NCBI GenBank assembly: GCA_029203105.1 | Contig: CP119318.1 | Location: 2,742,501-2,806,500 of the forward strand | Origin: Candidatus Kaistia colombiensis | GTDB lineage: Bacteria > Pseudomonadota > Alphaproteobacteria > Rhizobiales > Kaistiaceae | Length of the DNA: 64,000 bases | Direction of reading: 5' to 3' | Shown here: piece by piece, positions 18,778 to 27,098 of the stretch | Layout: each line of letters begins with the position of its first letter | Numbering within the stretch: the first letter of the stretch is position 1 | Position numbers and translations under genes: made by a program | Notes under the pieces: generated by a model | Databases searched by the model: none | What the model saw: only the letters and a program-made list of their open reading frames with translations | Told to the model about the DNA's origin: nothing

Positions 18778-18806
18778 TCGACAAATATGAAAATAATTTT
18801 TGCATA
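18778..18806 (+). promoter_or_regulatory. Possible sigma-70-type promoter for the adenosylhomocysteinase-like gene
   Basis: TCGACA at 18778-18783 and TGCATA at 18801-18806 are 17 bp apart in a markedly AT-rich patch, 23 bp upstream of the start codon at 18829. Both boxes match the consensus only partly, so this is a guess supported mainly by position and base composition. Confidence 0.3.
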
Positions 18807-18828
18807 GGAAATCAACGAGAGGGCTTCG

Positions 18829-20025
18829 ATGTCGGACACCTTGGCGGAGAGTGAGCAGATCGAGCGCGGCGGCAAGCGCATCAACTGGATCCGGTCGCGG
18901 ATGCGGCTGCTGGCCGGCGTCAAAGCCGATTTCGAGCGTGACAAGCCCTTCGTCGGTCTCTCCATCGGGGTCTCGCTGCATCTGGAGCCGAAGACGGCCG
19001 TGCTGCTCGAAGTGCTGCAGGCCGGCGGCGCGGCGATTGTCGGCACCGGCAATTACGGCTCGACCCAGGACGACATCGTCGCCGTGCTCAAGGCCAGGGG
19101 CATGCAGCTCTATGGCAAGCGTGACGACGATCTCGACCAGCACCTGAAGAACGTTGCCAAGGTCGTCGCGGCGCGGCCTGACATCCTGCTCGACAATGGT
19201 GCGGATCTGGCCGCACTGGCGATCGCGGCGGGCACCGAGGGCTCGATCCGGGGCGGCACCGAGGAAACCACTTCCGGCGGTGATCGCCTGCGCGATGAAC
19301 TCTCCGGCAAGGTGCCGTTCCCGGTCATCGTCATTAACGACAGCCCCCTGAAGCAGATCGCCGAAAACCGCCACGCCGTCGGCCAGTCGATCGTCGAGAG
19401 CTTCATGCGGATCACCAATCTGATGATCCCCGGCCGCCGCTTCGTCGTCGTCGGCTATGGCTGGTGCGGCCGCGGCATCGCACAATATCTGGATGCACTC
19501 GGCGGCCGCGTCGCGGTAGTCGAGACCGATGCGATCAAGGCGCTGGAAGCGGCGCTCGACGGCTATCGCGTCGGCAAGATCGAGGATCTGGCGAGCTGGG
19601 GCGAGGTCTTCATCACGGCGACGGGCCGCCCGGGCGTTATCGGCGGGGCGGCGATCGGAAAAATGCGCTCGGGCGCGATCCTCGCCAATTCCGGCCATTT
19701 CCCGTGGGAGATCGATGTCGCCGCGCTGCGGGCGCAGGCGACCGGCTCGGAATTGGTCGATGACTCGCTGGAGCGGATCGAGCTTGCCGATGGCCGGCAT
19801 GTCGTGCTGGTGGCGGATGGGCGGATGTTCAATCTCGCCGGCCGCGAGCCGAAGGGCAATTCGATCGAATCGATGGATATCGGCTTCATGCTGCAGGCGC
19901 TGTCGCTGGCGCGCGTCGCGGGCGCGGGCCGCGCCGCGCTGGTGCCGGGCGCCCAGCCGGTTCCGGACGATATCAATCAGACGATCGCCCGCCGCATGGT
20001 GGCCGAGATGGGCGCCGATCTGTAG
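18829..20025 (+). CDS. S-adenosylhomocysteine hydrolase family protein, short form
   Basis: The product is 398 aa, shorter than the 430-470 aa of typical bacterial AhcY. Substrate and catalytic elements of the family are mostly present: HLEPKTA (His), STQDD, the Asp of LLDNGAD, GGTEETTSG, NDSPLK (Lys near 175) and NSGHFPWEID. The NAD-binding loop is VVGYGWCGRG. The Asp normally found four residues after the catalytic Lys is Glu here (K-QIA-EN), and the usual C-terminal Lys/Tyr tail is absent. It may hydrolyse SAH or a related nucleoside thioether. An IclR regulator follows on the same strand, and no methionine-cycle gene is near, which hints at a catabolic or specialised role rather than housekeeping. 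Confidence 0.75.
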   Translation: MSDTLAESEQIERGGKRINWIRSRMRLLAGVKADFERDKPFVGLSIGVSLHLEPKTAVLLEVLQAGGAAIVGTGNYGSTQDDIVAVLKARGMQLYGKRDDDLDQHLKNVAKVVAARPDILLDNGADLAALAIAAGTEGSIRGGTEETTSGGDRLRDELSGKVPFPVIVINDSPLKQIAENRHAVGQSIVESFMRITNLMIPGRRFVVVGYGWCGRGIAQYLDALGGRVAVVETDAIKALEAALDGYRVGKIEDLASWGEVFITATGRPGVIGGAAIGKMRSGAILANSGHFPWEIDVAALRAQATGSELVDDSLERIELADGRHVVLVADGRMFNLAGREPKGNSIESMDIGFMLQALSLARVAGAGRAALVPGAQPVPDDINQTIARRMVAEMGADL

Positions 20026-20056
20026 CGGGAGCGCGGCCTCGACAGGATCGCTCTTT

Positions 20057-20178
20057 ACCTCTCCCTGAGGGAGAGGTCGGCTCGAAGAGCCGGGTGAGGG
20101 TTTAGGAAATTCTCCGGTGAGGCCGTAAACCCTCACCCGCCGGCCTTTCGGCCGTCGACCTCTCCCTCAGGGAGAGGT
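20057..20178. repeat. 120-bp palindromic repeat, copy A1
   Basis: The element is bounded by mirror-image ends (CCTCTCCCTGAGGGAGAGG on one side, the same with CTCAG on the other). Inside, GGGTGAGGGTTTA pairs with TAAACCCTCACCC, and each half carries a small hairpin (GGCTC-GAA-GAGCC and GGCCG-AAAGG-type). Two more copies lie at 25606-25730 and 42281-42401. It fills the gap between the adenosylhomocysteinase-like gene and the IclR gene; an in-frame GTG for the latter falls in its last bases. Confidence 0.85.
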
Positions 20179-20206
20179 GAAGCACGGGAATGAGCGGAGC
20201 TATCGG

Positions 20207-20974
20207 ATGGCGGTCGAAGGCGGTATCGAGAGTCCGAACTATGGCGTGCCCGCCCTCGACAAGGCGCTCGACATCCTGGAACTGCTGGCCGGCAGCAAGG
20301 AGGGCATGACGCTGGGCGAGATCGCGGCGGCGGTCGATCGTTCGGTCAACCAGATCTACCGGACGCTGGTGACGCTGGAACGGCGCGGCTATCTGTTTCG
20401 CGCCCGCCCGTCCGGGCTCTATTTCCTGTCGCTGATGCTGTTCGAGATCGCGCACAGGCAGGAGCCGATGCGCGGCCTGATCGACATGGCGCTGCCGGCG
20501 ATGCGGAGCTTGAGCGAGGCGATCGGCCAGTCCTGCAATCTCAGCATCCACGACGCTGGCCGCGTCGTCGTCATCGCCCAGATCGACAGCCCGAGCCCGT
20601 TCGGGTTTCGCGTGCGGGCCGGCGCGACGTTTCCGCTGTTCGAAAGCGCCACAGGCAGGATGTTGATGGCGTTTGAAACAGAGGAGATCGTGCGGGCATG
20701 GCTCGATCTATCCGTCGCGGAGAGTGAGCACGAACCCATGCTCGGGCGGCTTGTCGGCATTCGCGAGCACGGCTTCGAGGAAGAACCGGACAGCCTGCAG
20801 CCTGGCATTACCGATCTCGCCTGTCCGATCCTGAGTCGCGATGGCCGCGTCGTCGCGGCGCTCACCGTTCCCTATGTGGCGACAAGCTACAGCCGCCGCC
20901 CGATCATCGAGGTCCGCGAAGCGGCGGTATCGGCCGCCGCCGCCATATCGGCCGCCATCCGCGGCGACGCCTAA
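20207..20974 (+). CDS. IclR-family transcriptional regulator
   Basis: The product is 255 aa with an N-terminal winged helix (about 15-75: ALDKALDILELLAGSKEGMTLGEIAAAV...VNQIYRTLVTLERRGYL) and a C-terminal IclR effector domain (about 90-250, with the usual FPLFESATGRMLMAF and ACPILSRDGRVVAALTVP segments). The ATG at 20207 is preferred because the alternative GTG at 20177 is inside a mobile palindromic repeat. It lies about 180 bp downstream of the adenosylhomocysteinase-like gene and probably controls it or a nearby uptake system. It converges with the hexapeptide acetyltransferase gene. Confidence 0.9.
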   Translation: MAVEGGIESPNYGVPALDKALDILELLAGSKEGMTLGEIAAAVDRSVNQIYRTLVTLERRGYLFRARPSGLYFLSLMLFEIAHRQEPMRGLIDMALPAMRSLSEAIGQSCNLSIHDAGRVVVIAQIDSPSPFGFRVRAGATFPLFESATGRMLMAFETEEIVRAWLDLSVAESEHEPMLGRLVGIREHGFEEEPDSLQPGITDLACPILSRDGRVVAALTVPYVATSYSRRPIIEVREAAVSAAAAISAAIRGDA

Positions 20975-20979
20975 GGGGG

Positions 20980-21591
20980 CTAGCCCTCGTATTTCTCCAG
21001 GAAGGCTTCGATCGGCAACGCGCGAAAATCCGGCAGCGCGATGCGCAGGCTTTCGTGGTCCCAGTCCCACCAGGAAAGCGCCGTCAGCCGGTCGGCGATC
21101 ACGACCGGAAAGCGGCGCTTGACCGTCCTAGCGGCGACGCCGACGGCGATCTCGTAGGGGCCGACATCCTTGGCGACGACGGCGCCCGAGCCGATGATCG
21201 CGCCGGTGCCGATCGAGACTCCGGCGAGGACGGTGACGCCGTGCCCGATCCAGACGTCATGGCCGATGGTGCAGGGGGTCGAGCGTCGCCAGTCGAAGAA
21301 CGCCGTCTCGTCCGCCTCGCCCTCGAAATATTTCGAAGCGCGATAGGTGAAGTGGGACTGGCTGGCCCGCCATTGCGGGTGGTTGCCGGGATTGATGCGC
21401 ACCGCGGCGGCGATCGAGCAGAACTTGCCGATCGTCGAATAGATCACGTCGCCCTGTTCGGAGATGTAGGAATAGTCGCCCATCGTCGTCTCCTGGATCG
21501 ACGTGCCGGCGCCGACTTCGGTGTAGCGCCCGAGCGTCGAGTGCTCGACGCGGGCGGTCGCATGAATGGACGGCGTCAGGCCGAGCGGCAT
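20980..21591 (-). CDS. Hexapeptide-repeat acetyltransferase, phosphonate-cluster type
   Basis: The product is 203 aa, a left-handed beta-helix protein. Hexapeptide turns run from about residue 10 to 150 (TLGRYTEVGAGTSI, TMGDYSYISEQGDVIYSTIGKFCSIA, IGHDVWIGHGVTVLAGVSIGTGAIIGSGAVV). The HPQW/SHF segment supplies the catalytic His seen in chloramphenicol-acetyltransferase-like XAT proteins. A family of this size and sequence is regularly coded in C-P lyase clusters; its exact substrate is unsettled, but acetylation of an aminoalkylphosphonate or a pathway intermediate is plausible. A GGGAG motif precedes the ATG. It diverges from phnC over 185 bp. Confidence 0.83.
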   Translation of the reverse strand: MPLGLTPSIHATARVEHSTLGRYTEVGAGTSIQETTMGDYSYISEQGDVIYSTIGKFCSIAAAVRINPGNHPQWRASQSHFTYRASKYFEGEADETAFFDWRRSTPCTIGHDVWIGHGVTVLAGVSIGTGAIIGSGAVVAKDVGPYEIAVGVAARTVKRRFPVVIADRLTALSWWDWDHESLRIALPDFRALPIEAFLEKYEG

Positions 21592-21719
21592 CGCGGAAGC
21601 TCCCTTTGCTGGATCTCGGATAAGTGGATCCAGTTCATGACGTTGCGATGACTAAGCCGGCGAAGCCGATTTATGCTTCTGCCGCCGTCGAATGCTGTTC
21701 GATTCCCAGGTGGAAAAGG

Positions 21720-21737
21720 CTGTCACAAAAGTTTTGC
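21720..21737 (+). promoter_or_regulatory. Weak candidate Pho box upstream of phnC
   Basis: CTGTCAC matches one PhoB half-site fully. The second half after a 4-base AAAA spacer (GTTTTGC) matches only in part, so about 10 of 14 positions agree. It lies about 40 bp before the phnC start codon, a position that fits PhoB-dependent phosphonate genes. The call rests on the half-site and context only. Confidence 0.35.
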
Positions 21738-21776
21738 TTCGAAATTGCATGATCCGCCCAATCGGGAGATCATGAC

Positions 21777-22582
21777 ATGTTGGTTCTGGACGGCGTCGCA
21801 CGACACTTCAACAACAAGGCTGCCGTCAGCGACGTTAGCCTGACGATCGGTTCGGGCAGCTTTGTTGGTGTGATCGGACGCTCCGGCGCCGGCAAGTCGA
21901 CGCTGCTGCGCATGGTCAACCGCCTGGTCGACCCCACCGCCGGCTCGATCCGCTTCGGCGATGTCGACGTCACCAGGCTGAAGGGCCAAGCGCTGCGCGA
22001 CTGGCGCGCTCGCTGCGCCATGATCTTCCAGCAGTTCAACCTGGTCGGCCGCCTCGACGTTCTGACCAACGTTCTGATGGGCCGCCTCAACACCGTCTCG
22101 ACGCCGCGCTCGATGCTGCAGCTCTGGAAGGACGAGGATCGCGCCGTGGCGCTTTCGGCGCTGGAGCAGTTCGATATTCGGCGCTTGCCGCCCAGCGCGC
22201 CGACAGCCTTTCCGGCGGCCAGCAGCAGCGCGTCGCGATTGCCCGCGCGCTGGTGCAGGAGCCTGAGATCATCCTCGCCGACGAGCCGATCGCCTCGCTC
22301 GACCCGCGCAACACCAAGGTCGTGATGGATGCGCTGCTGCGCATCAATCGCCACTACGGCATCACCGTCATGTGCAACCTGCACTCGCTCGATCTGGCCC
22401 GCACCTATTGCGACCGGCTGATCGGCATGTCGGCCGGCCGCGTCGTCTTCGACGGCGTTCCCGAAGAGCTGACCGAGGATGTCGCTCGCGATCTCTACGG
22501 CCTCGAGGCCGATGATGTTCTCGATTTCGATCCGGCGATTGCGCCGGAACGTTTCCGCGGCGCTGTCGCCGCCGCGGCCTGA
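21777..22582 (+). pseudogene. phnC: Phosphonate ABC transporter ATP-binding protein, one frameshift
   Basis: The gene would code a 268-aa ATPase energising phosphonate import. Walker A (GRSGAGKST) and Q-loop (IFQQFNLV) are in the first frame. The signature LSGGQQQRVAIARAL and Walker B (ILADEP) are in a second frame. The frame changes near 22176-22183: removing the frameshift (one base is missing) gives the expected DIAALAAQRADSLSGG junction and a whole number of codons. No other defect is seen. phnD and two permeases follow. A GGGAG precedes the ATG. Read as it stands, the protein stops after 182 aa without its signature motif. An assembly indel is as likely as a true mutation. Confidence 0.85.
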
Positions 22583-22662
22583 TCCCGGAAAATCCGCTTC
22601 CAAACCGGTGCCGTGGCGGCACCGTCAACACCAAAACTACTGCCAACACCTGGAGACTACCG

Positions 22663-23601
22663 ATGTTGAACCGTCGTACCCTTATCGGCGCCGCTGTCGC
22701 TGGCCTCGCGCTGGCCGGCGTTGCTTCGCCCGCTTTCGCCGACTGGAAGGCCGAGTATCCCGAGCTGACGATCGCCGTCATCCCGGCCGAGAACGCCTCG
22801 ACCACCGCCGACCGCTACCAGCCGCTGGCCGACTATCTCGGCAAGCAGCTCGGCGTTCCGGTCAAGCTGGCCGTCGCCACCGACTACGCTGCCGTCATCG
22901 AGGCGCAGCGCGCCGGCAACGCCCAGATCGCCATGTACGGCCCGGCTTCCTACGCCCGCGCCGTGCTGACCGGCGTCGAAGTCGACCCGGTCGTCGTGCC
23001 GCGCCATTCGAACGGCGCCACCGGCTATTATTCGGTCATCTACACGCTCGCCAACGGCCCCTACAAGTCGATCGACGACCTGAAGGGCAAGACGCTGGCG
23101 CTGGTCGACTCCAACTCGACCTCGGGCAACAACGCACCGCGCTTCTTCCTGCATCGCGATGGCAAGGACGTCGACTCGTTCTTCGGCAAGGCGATCTTCG
23201 CCGGCAGCCATGACAACGCCGTCCTCGCGCTCGCCCAGGGCACCGTCGACGCCGCTGCCAATTCCTGGAACTCGGAAGACGATTCCAACCTGACCCGCAT
23301 GATCTCCAAGGGCATTCTCAAGAATGCCGACGGCAAGCCGATGACGAAGGAAGACTTCCGCATCGTCTTCAAGACCGACTTCCTGCCGGAAGGCCCGTTC
23401 TCGGTTCTGTCCGGCCTGCCGGCCGACCTGAAGGCCCAGATCAAGCAGGCCTTCCTCGACATGCCGAAGAACGACGCCAAGGCCTTCGCCGGCCTGTCGG
23501 ACGGCAAGGACACGGAATTCGTCGCGATCGAGCCGGCCACGCTCCAGCCGATCATCGACATGGTCAAGTTCAACGACGAGCAGCGCAAGAAGGGCTCCTG
23601 A
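22663..23601 (+). CDS. phnD: Phosphonate ABC transporter periplasmic binding protein
   Basis: The product is 312 aa with a Sec signal peptide (MLNRRTLIGAAVAGLALAGV, cleavage after ASPAFA near residue 26). The mature part has the PhnD fold marks: LTIAVIPAENAS, YQPLADYLGKQLG, AQIAMYGPASYARA, and GNNAPRFFLHRDGKD, the region that contacts the phosphonate group. It captures phosphonates such as 2-aminoethylphosphonate in the periplasm. It is intact, while the flanking transporter genes are frameshifted. A strong intrinsic terminator follows at 23623-23651, so binding-protein mRNA can exceed that of the permeases. Confidence 0.95.
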   Translation: MLNRRTLIGAAVAGLALAGVASPAFADWKAEYPELTIAVIPAENASTTADRYQPLADYLGKQLGVPVKLAVATDYAAVIEAQRAGNAQIAMYGPASYARAVLTGVEVDPVVVPRHSNGATGYYSVIYTLANGPYKSIDDLKGKTLALVDSNSTSGNNAPRFFLHRDGKDVDSFFGKAIFAGSHDNAVLALAQGTVDAAANSWNSEDDSNLTRMISKGILKNADGKPMTKEDFRIVFKTDFLPEGPFSVLSGLPADLKAQIKQAFLDMPKNDAKAFAGLSDGKDTEFVAIEPATLQPIIDMVKFNDEQRKKGS

Positions 23602-23622
23602 GCCTCTTCAAGCCTTTCGAGA

Positions 23623-23651
23623 GGCGGCCGGTTCATCCGGCCGCCTTTTTT
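23623..23651 (+). terminator. Rho-independent terminator after phnD
   Basis: A perfect 9-bp stem (GGCGGCCGG with CCGGCCGCC, 5-base loop TTCAT) is followed at once by six T residues, 22 bp after the phnD stop. The permease genes begin 42 bp beyond, so this is likely a partial terminator that sets the ratio of binding protein to permeases. Confidence 0.85.
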
Positions 23652-23692
23652 GTAACCGGCCGCATGTCGCGGTTGTTCGCCTTCTCGGGCGG

Positions 23693-24602
23693 ATGAAGAA
23701 CGAGCGGAGACGGCTCTTGGCGACCGCCATTGCAAAGCTTCCGGACCAGCAGGCGGCGGCGCTCAGCCGTGCCTATGCCAGCTCCGTCGCGCCAAGCGGA
23801 TGAAGACGCTTGGCGTTCTCGCTGTCCTGGTGGTGCTGATCCTCATCAGCGGCCAGATGGCGGATATCCGCCCGTGGAAGCTGATCACCAATATCGGCAA
23901 TTTCGGCTCCTTCATCGGCCGCACGCTGCCGACGCTGACCCTGGGCAATCTCTTCCCCGACATCGCCGCCTGGTACTGGAATTTCGGCGCCTGGTTCCGC
24001 CTGCTGATCGAGACCATCCTGATCGCCTATCTCGGCACCTTCCTCGGCGGCATCCTCGCCTTCTGCCTCTGCTTCTTCGCCTCGGCCAACCTCGTCCGCA
24101 ACAAGACGACGCGGTTCGTCGCCCGGCGCTTCCTCGAATTCTGCCGCACCGTTCCCGACATCGTCTTCGCGCTGATCTTCGTCATCGCCTTCGGCCTCGG
24201 GCCGATGGCGGGCGTGCTGGCGCTGACGATCCACACGGTCGGCGCGCTTGGGAAAACTGTTCGCCGAGGTGGTCGAGAACATCGACATGAAGCCCGTCGA
24301 GGGCCTGCAGGCGACCGGGCGCATCCTGGCTGCAGACGGTGCGCTTCGGCGTGCTGCCGCAGGTCTCCTCCGGCTTCGCCTCCTATGCGCTGCTGCGCTT
24401 CGAGATCAATGTGCGCGGCGCGGGCGTCATGGGCTTCGTCGGCGCCGGCGGCATCGGCCAGGAATTCCTGATCGCCATCCGCAATTTCTACTACACCGAC
24501 GTCAGCGCCATCCTCCTGATGATCATCGTCACCGTGATCCTGATCGATCTCGGCACGGAGCAGGTCCGCCATCGACTGATCGGCATGGAGCGCATGCGAT
24601 GA
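23693..24602 (+). pseudogene. phnE: Phosphonate ABC transporter permease, first copy, three frameshifts
   Basis: Joined across its frame changes the gene codes a 302-aa inner-membrane permease. Shifts are at about 23788-23794 (one base missing), 24249-24256 (one extra base in GGGAAAA) and 24316-24320 (one extra G). The corrected product runs from an N-terminal tail ending in ALSRAYASSVA, through LGVLAVLVVLILISGQMAD and several helices, to the permease coupling loop (EVVENIDMKPVEGLQATG) and VGAGGIGQEFLIAI. A TTG at 23717 with GGAG upstream is an alternative start. The stop overlaps the ATG of the second permease gene. All motifs are conserved, with no stray stop codons once the indels are undone. 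Confidence 0.8.
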
Positions 24603-25487
24603 ACACGGCTGTCCCACGATTTCCCCCGGCAAGCGCGCCATCCGCGAGACGGCGCTGGCCGATCTCGACGGCCTCGACGCACGCCACCCCGGCGCCTTCG
24701 CCAAGTCGGCGATGCGGCGGCTGTTCATGATCGGCCTGCCGCTGGCGATGGTGCTGCTGGCGTTCGGCGCCATGGTCTGGCTCGATTTCTCGCTGGTCAG
24801 GATCTGGAACGGCCTGCATCGGCTTGGCCAGTTCGCCATGCTGATGATCCCGCCGGCGCCCGAAGGCCGGTTCATGGCCTTCTCCATCGCGCTCGGCGAA
24901 ACGCTGGCGATCGCCTTCCTCGGCACGTTGACGGCGGCGTCCTCGCCTTTCCGGTGGCGTTCCTGGCCGCCAAGAACGTCATTCCCAACATCTTCGTCCA
25001 TTTCGGCGCACGCCGGACCTTTGACGTCTTCCGTTCGGTCGACACGCTGATCTGGGCGCTGATGTGGATCAATGTCGTCGGCCTCGGCCCGTTCGCCGGC
25101 GCGCTCGCCATCGCCTGCGCCGATTTCGGCGCGTTCGGAAAGCTGTTCTCCGAGGCGATCGAGGCGACGGACGGCAAGGCGTCCGAGGGCATCGCGGCGT
25201 CCGGCGGCAGCAAGGCGCATCAGGTCCGCTTCGGCCTCGTGCCGCAGGTGCTGCCGGTGATCGCCAGCCAGGTGCTCTACTTCTTCGAGTCGAACGTCCG
25301 CTCGGCGACGATCATCGGCATTGTCGGCGCCGGCGGCGTCGGCGCCTATCTGACCGAGCTGATCCGCGTGCTCGAACTGAAGCAGGTCGCCTTCCTGATC
25401 CTGATGATCCTCGTCACCGTCGCCGTGATCGACTTCATCTCGTCGAAGCTGCGCATGGCGGTGATCGGCAAGTCGAAGATGGTGTGA
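24599..25487 (+). pseudogene. phnE: Phosphonate ABC transporter permease, second copy, two frameshifts
   Basis: The gene overlaps the first phnE by 4 bp (ATGA). One base appears missing in the C-run near 24621-24628 and one near 24935-24940 (GG where GGG is expected in TLTAGVLAFPVAF). Corrected, it codes 296 aa: a cytosolic N-terminus rich in charged residues (RAIRETALADLDGLDARHPG), then membrane helices from MIGLPLAMVLLAFG, the coupling loop with EAIEATDGKASEGIAASGG, and VGAGGVGAYLTELI. With the first copy it would form a heterodimeric channel for PhnC. As printed, only the last 177 aa are open as a single frame. Confidence 0.8.
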
Positions 25488-25511
25488 GGGCTATACCTCG
25501 ATAGGGCGGCC

Positions 25512-25560
25512 GTGCGTGCTTCGAGACGCCCGCCTTGCGGGCTCCTCAGCATGTTGAGAG
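25512..25560. repeat. Half-copy of repeat family B
   Basis: The order GTGCGTGCTTCGAGACG, a small CCCGCC-TTG-CGGG hairpin, then CTCCTCAGCATGTTG matches one arm of the 124-bp inverted repeat at 31703-31826. Only a single arm is present here. Confidence 0.75.
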
Positions 25561-25605
25561 TGGGAGAGGGGCTCGGAGTGTTTCGCTCGATCCGCACAAC
25601 CCTGT

Positions 25606-25730
25606 CACCTCTCCCTGAGGGAGAGGTCGGAGCGAAGCTCCGGGTGAGGGTTTAGGGAACTCATCCGGAGAGGCCGTAAACCCTCACCCGCCGGCCTTCG
25701 GCCGTCGACCTCTCCCTCAGGGAGAGGTGA
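25606..25730. repeat. 120-bp palindromic repeat, copy A2
   Basis: Same plan as the copies at 20057-20178 and 42281-42401. The outer arms are CCTCTCCCTGAGGGAGAGG type, and the inner stem is GGGTGAGGGTTTA with TAAACCCTCACCC. The small hairpin beside it reads GGAGC-GAA-GCTCC here instead of GGCTC-GAA-GAGCC, so its stem is kept although the bases differ. Orientation is the same as A1 and opposite to A3. Confidence 0.9.
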
Positions 25731-25770
25731 AGCCTAGGCCATTTCTTACCTCTCTACGAGGGAGGGACCC

Positions 25771-26537
25771 TCAGCTCTCGATCACCAGCTCCGTCCGGTC
25801 GGCCGAAAACGCCGCGCGCGTAAACTGGATCGGCGTGCCGGCGGGGTCGACATTGATGCTCTCGACCGTCAGCAGCAGGCGGCCCGGCGCGAGGTCGAGC
25901 TTCTGCGCTTCCTCGACGCCGGCCGGCCGTGCCGTGATCCGCGTTTCCAGCCGGCGATAGTCGCTGACGCCGCAGGCTTCCAGCGCCTGTCGTCACCGTG
26001 CCGACCGCGCGATAGGCCTCGACCAGCCCGGCGAAGCGGGGCAGGGGGAAATAGGCGTTGCCGAGCGAGATCGGCGCTGCCATCGGCCATGCGGACCGTA
26101 TCCAGCCGGACGACCGGCGCGCCTCTCCGCGATCGCCAGCGCCTTGGCGACGCCGGGATCGGCCAGTCGTTTCATAGGCTTCCAGCAGCTTGCCGCCGGC
26201 CTCGCGCCCGGCGCGCGAGACGTTTTCCGAGAAGCGCGTCCGCGCGCCGATCGGGTAGGGCATCGGCCTGTCCTCGACGAAAGGTGCCGCGCCCCTGCGT
26301 CGCCCGCACGAGGCCACGCGCCGCGAGTTCCGCGAGGCTGCGCCGGACCGTATGCCGGTTGACCGCGAAGCGGGTGGCGAGCTGGCTTTCTGTCGGCAGC
26401 TGCATCCCGGCCCGCAGGCGTTCGCTGCGGATATCCGCCTCGATCTCGTCGGCGATCTGCCGCCAGGCCGCGATGCCGCGGCCGCGGGCCACTTCCGTCA
26501 CGCCGTTGTCGCCGGCCGGGAGCACTGTGTCTGTCAT
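25771..26537 (-). pseudogene. phnF: GntR-family phosphonate regulator, five frameshifts
   Basis: Corrected for five one-base insertions (about 25986-25993, 26076-26081, 26121-26127, 26168-26175 and 26279-26282) the gene codes a 253-aa GntR/HutC-type repressor. The winged helix lies at about residues 20-88 (AAWRQIADEIEADIRSERL, PTESQLATRFAVNRHTVRR, ARGLVRATQGRGTF). The C-terminal UTRA domain contains GAPVVRL, GNAYFPLPRF and the ending SADRTELVIES. All five shifts are of the same sign. The gene diverges from phnG, and a perfect palindrome lies in the shared promoter. ATG 26537 is chosen; ATG 26561 is possible. Known PhnF proteins repress phosphonate uptake and use genes. Confidence 0.82.
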
Positions 26538-26564
26538 CAAATCGTCACTGGACCTATTCATGCA

Positions 26565-26586
26565 GTTGTCTATATCATTAGACAAC
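26565..26586. promoter_or_regulatory. Probable PhnF operator, perfect palindrome
   Basis: GTTGTCTA (26565-26572) and TAGACAAC (26579-26586) form a perfect inverted repeat around a 6-bp AT-rich spacer. The site lies in the 70-bp divergent gap between phnF and phnG, where it could block both promoters. A G-T...A-C palindrome with an AT-rich centre is typical of GntR/HutC-type operators. The link to PhnF is inferred from position. Confidence 0.72.
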
Positions 26587-26609
26587 TCGAATGAGAAGCC
26601 TCGTAGGTG

Positions 26610-27098
26610 ATGGATCTGGTCATGCGACATGAAGCGAACGGCGCCAAGCCGGCAACCGACCCCGATATTGCCGCTCGCCAGGCGGTGATGGCGACCTGCA
26701 CCGGCGCGACGACCGCTGAGCTCGAGCAGGCGCTGCAAGGTCTGGGCGACATTCCCGCGGCGAGTGACCTGCGCGGCACCGAGAACGGCCTCGTCATGCT
26801 GCGCGGCCGGATGGGCGGCGATGGCCGCGCCTTCAACCTCGGCGAGGCGACGGTGACGCGCGCTGCCGTTCGCCTGGACGATGGCCGCACCGGCTTCGCC
26901 TACCAGCTCGGCCGCGATACCGCCAAGGCGCGGATCGCCGCCATTCTGGATGCGCTCTGGCAGGGGCCGGAACGCGCCGCCGTCGAGGCCGTGCTCACGC
27001 CGATCCGCGACCGGATCGCCGGGGAAGCCGCCGCCAAGGCCCGCCGCGTCGCCGCGACCCGGGTCAATTTCTTCACCATGGTTCGCGGAGAGGATTGA
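26610..27098 (+). CDS. phnG: C-P lyase system protein PhnG
   Basis: The product is 162 aa and is one of the four subunits of the PhnGHIJ carbon-phosphorus lyase core, which with PhnI attaches phosphonate to the ribose of a nucleotide. Family features are the N-terminal AARQAVMATCTGATTAELEQAL, RGTENGLVMLRGRMGGDGRAFNLGE with the conserved FNLGE near residue 78, and the late GFAYQLGRDTAKARIAAILDAL. GTG 26607, ATG 26610 and ATG 26622 are all possible starts; the ATG at 26610 is given. It opens the plus-strand phn operon under the palindrome at 26565-26586. Its stop overlaps the phnH start by one base (TGATG). Confidence 0.93.
   Translation: MDLVMRHEANGAKPATDPDIAARQAVMATCTGATTAELEQALQGLGDIPAASDLRGTENGLVMLRGRMGGDGRAFNLGEATVTRAAVRLDDGRTGFAYQLGRDTAKARIAAILDALWQGPERAAVEAVLTPIRDRIAGEAAAKARRVAATRVNFFTMVRGED

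Larger units (their letters stand above)
25488..25770. other. Gene-free gap between phnE and phnF, filled by repeats
   Basis: The convergent gap of 283 bp holds a half-copy of repeat family B (25512-25560) and a full copy of repeat family A (25606-25730). No protein-coding sequence is seen. The hairpins may terminate both transcripts. Confidence 0.7.
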
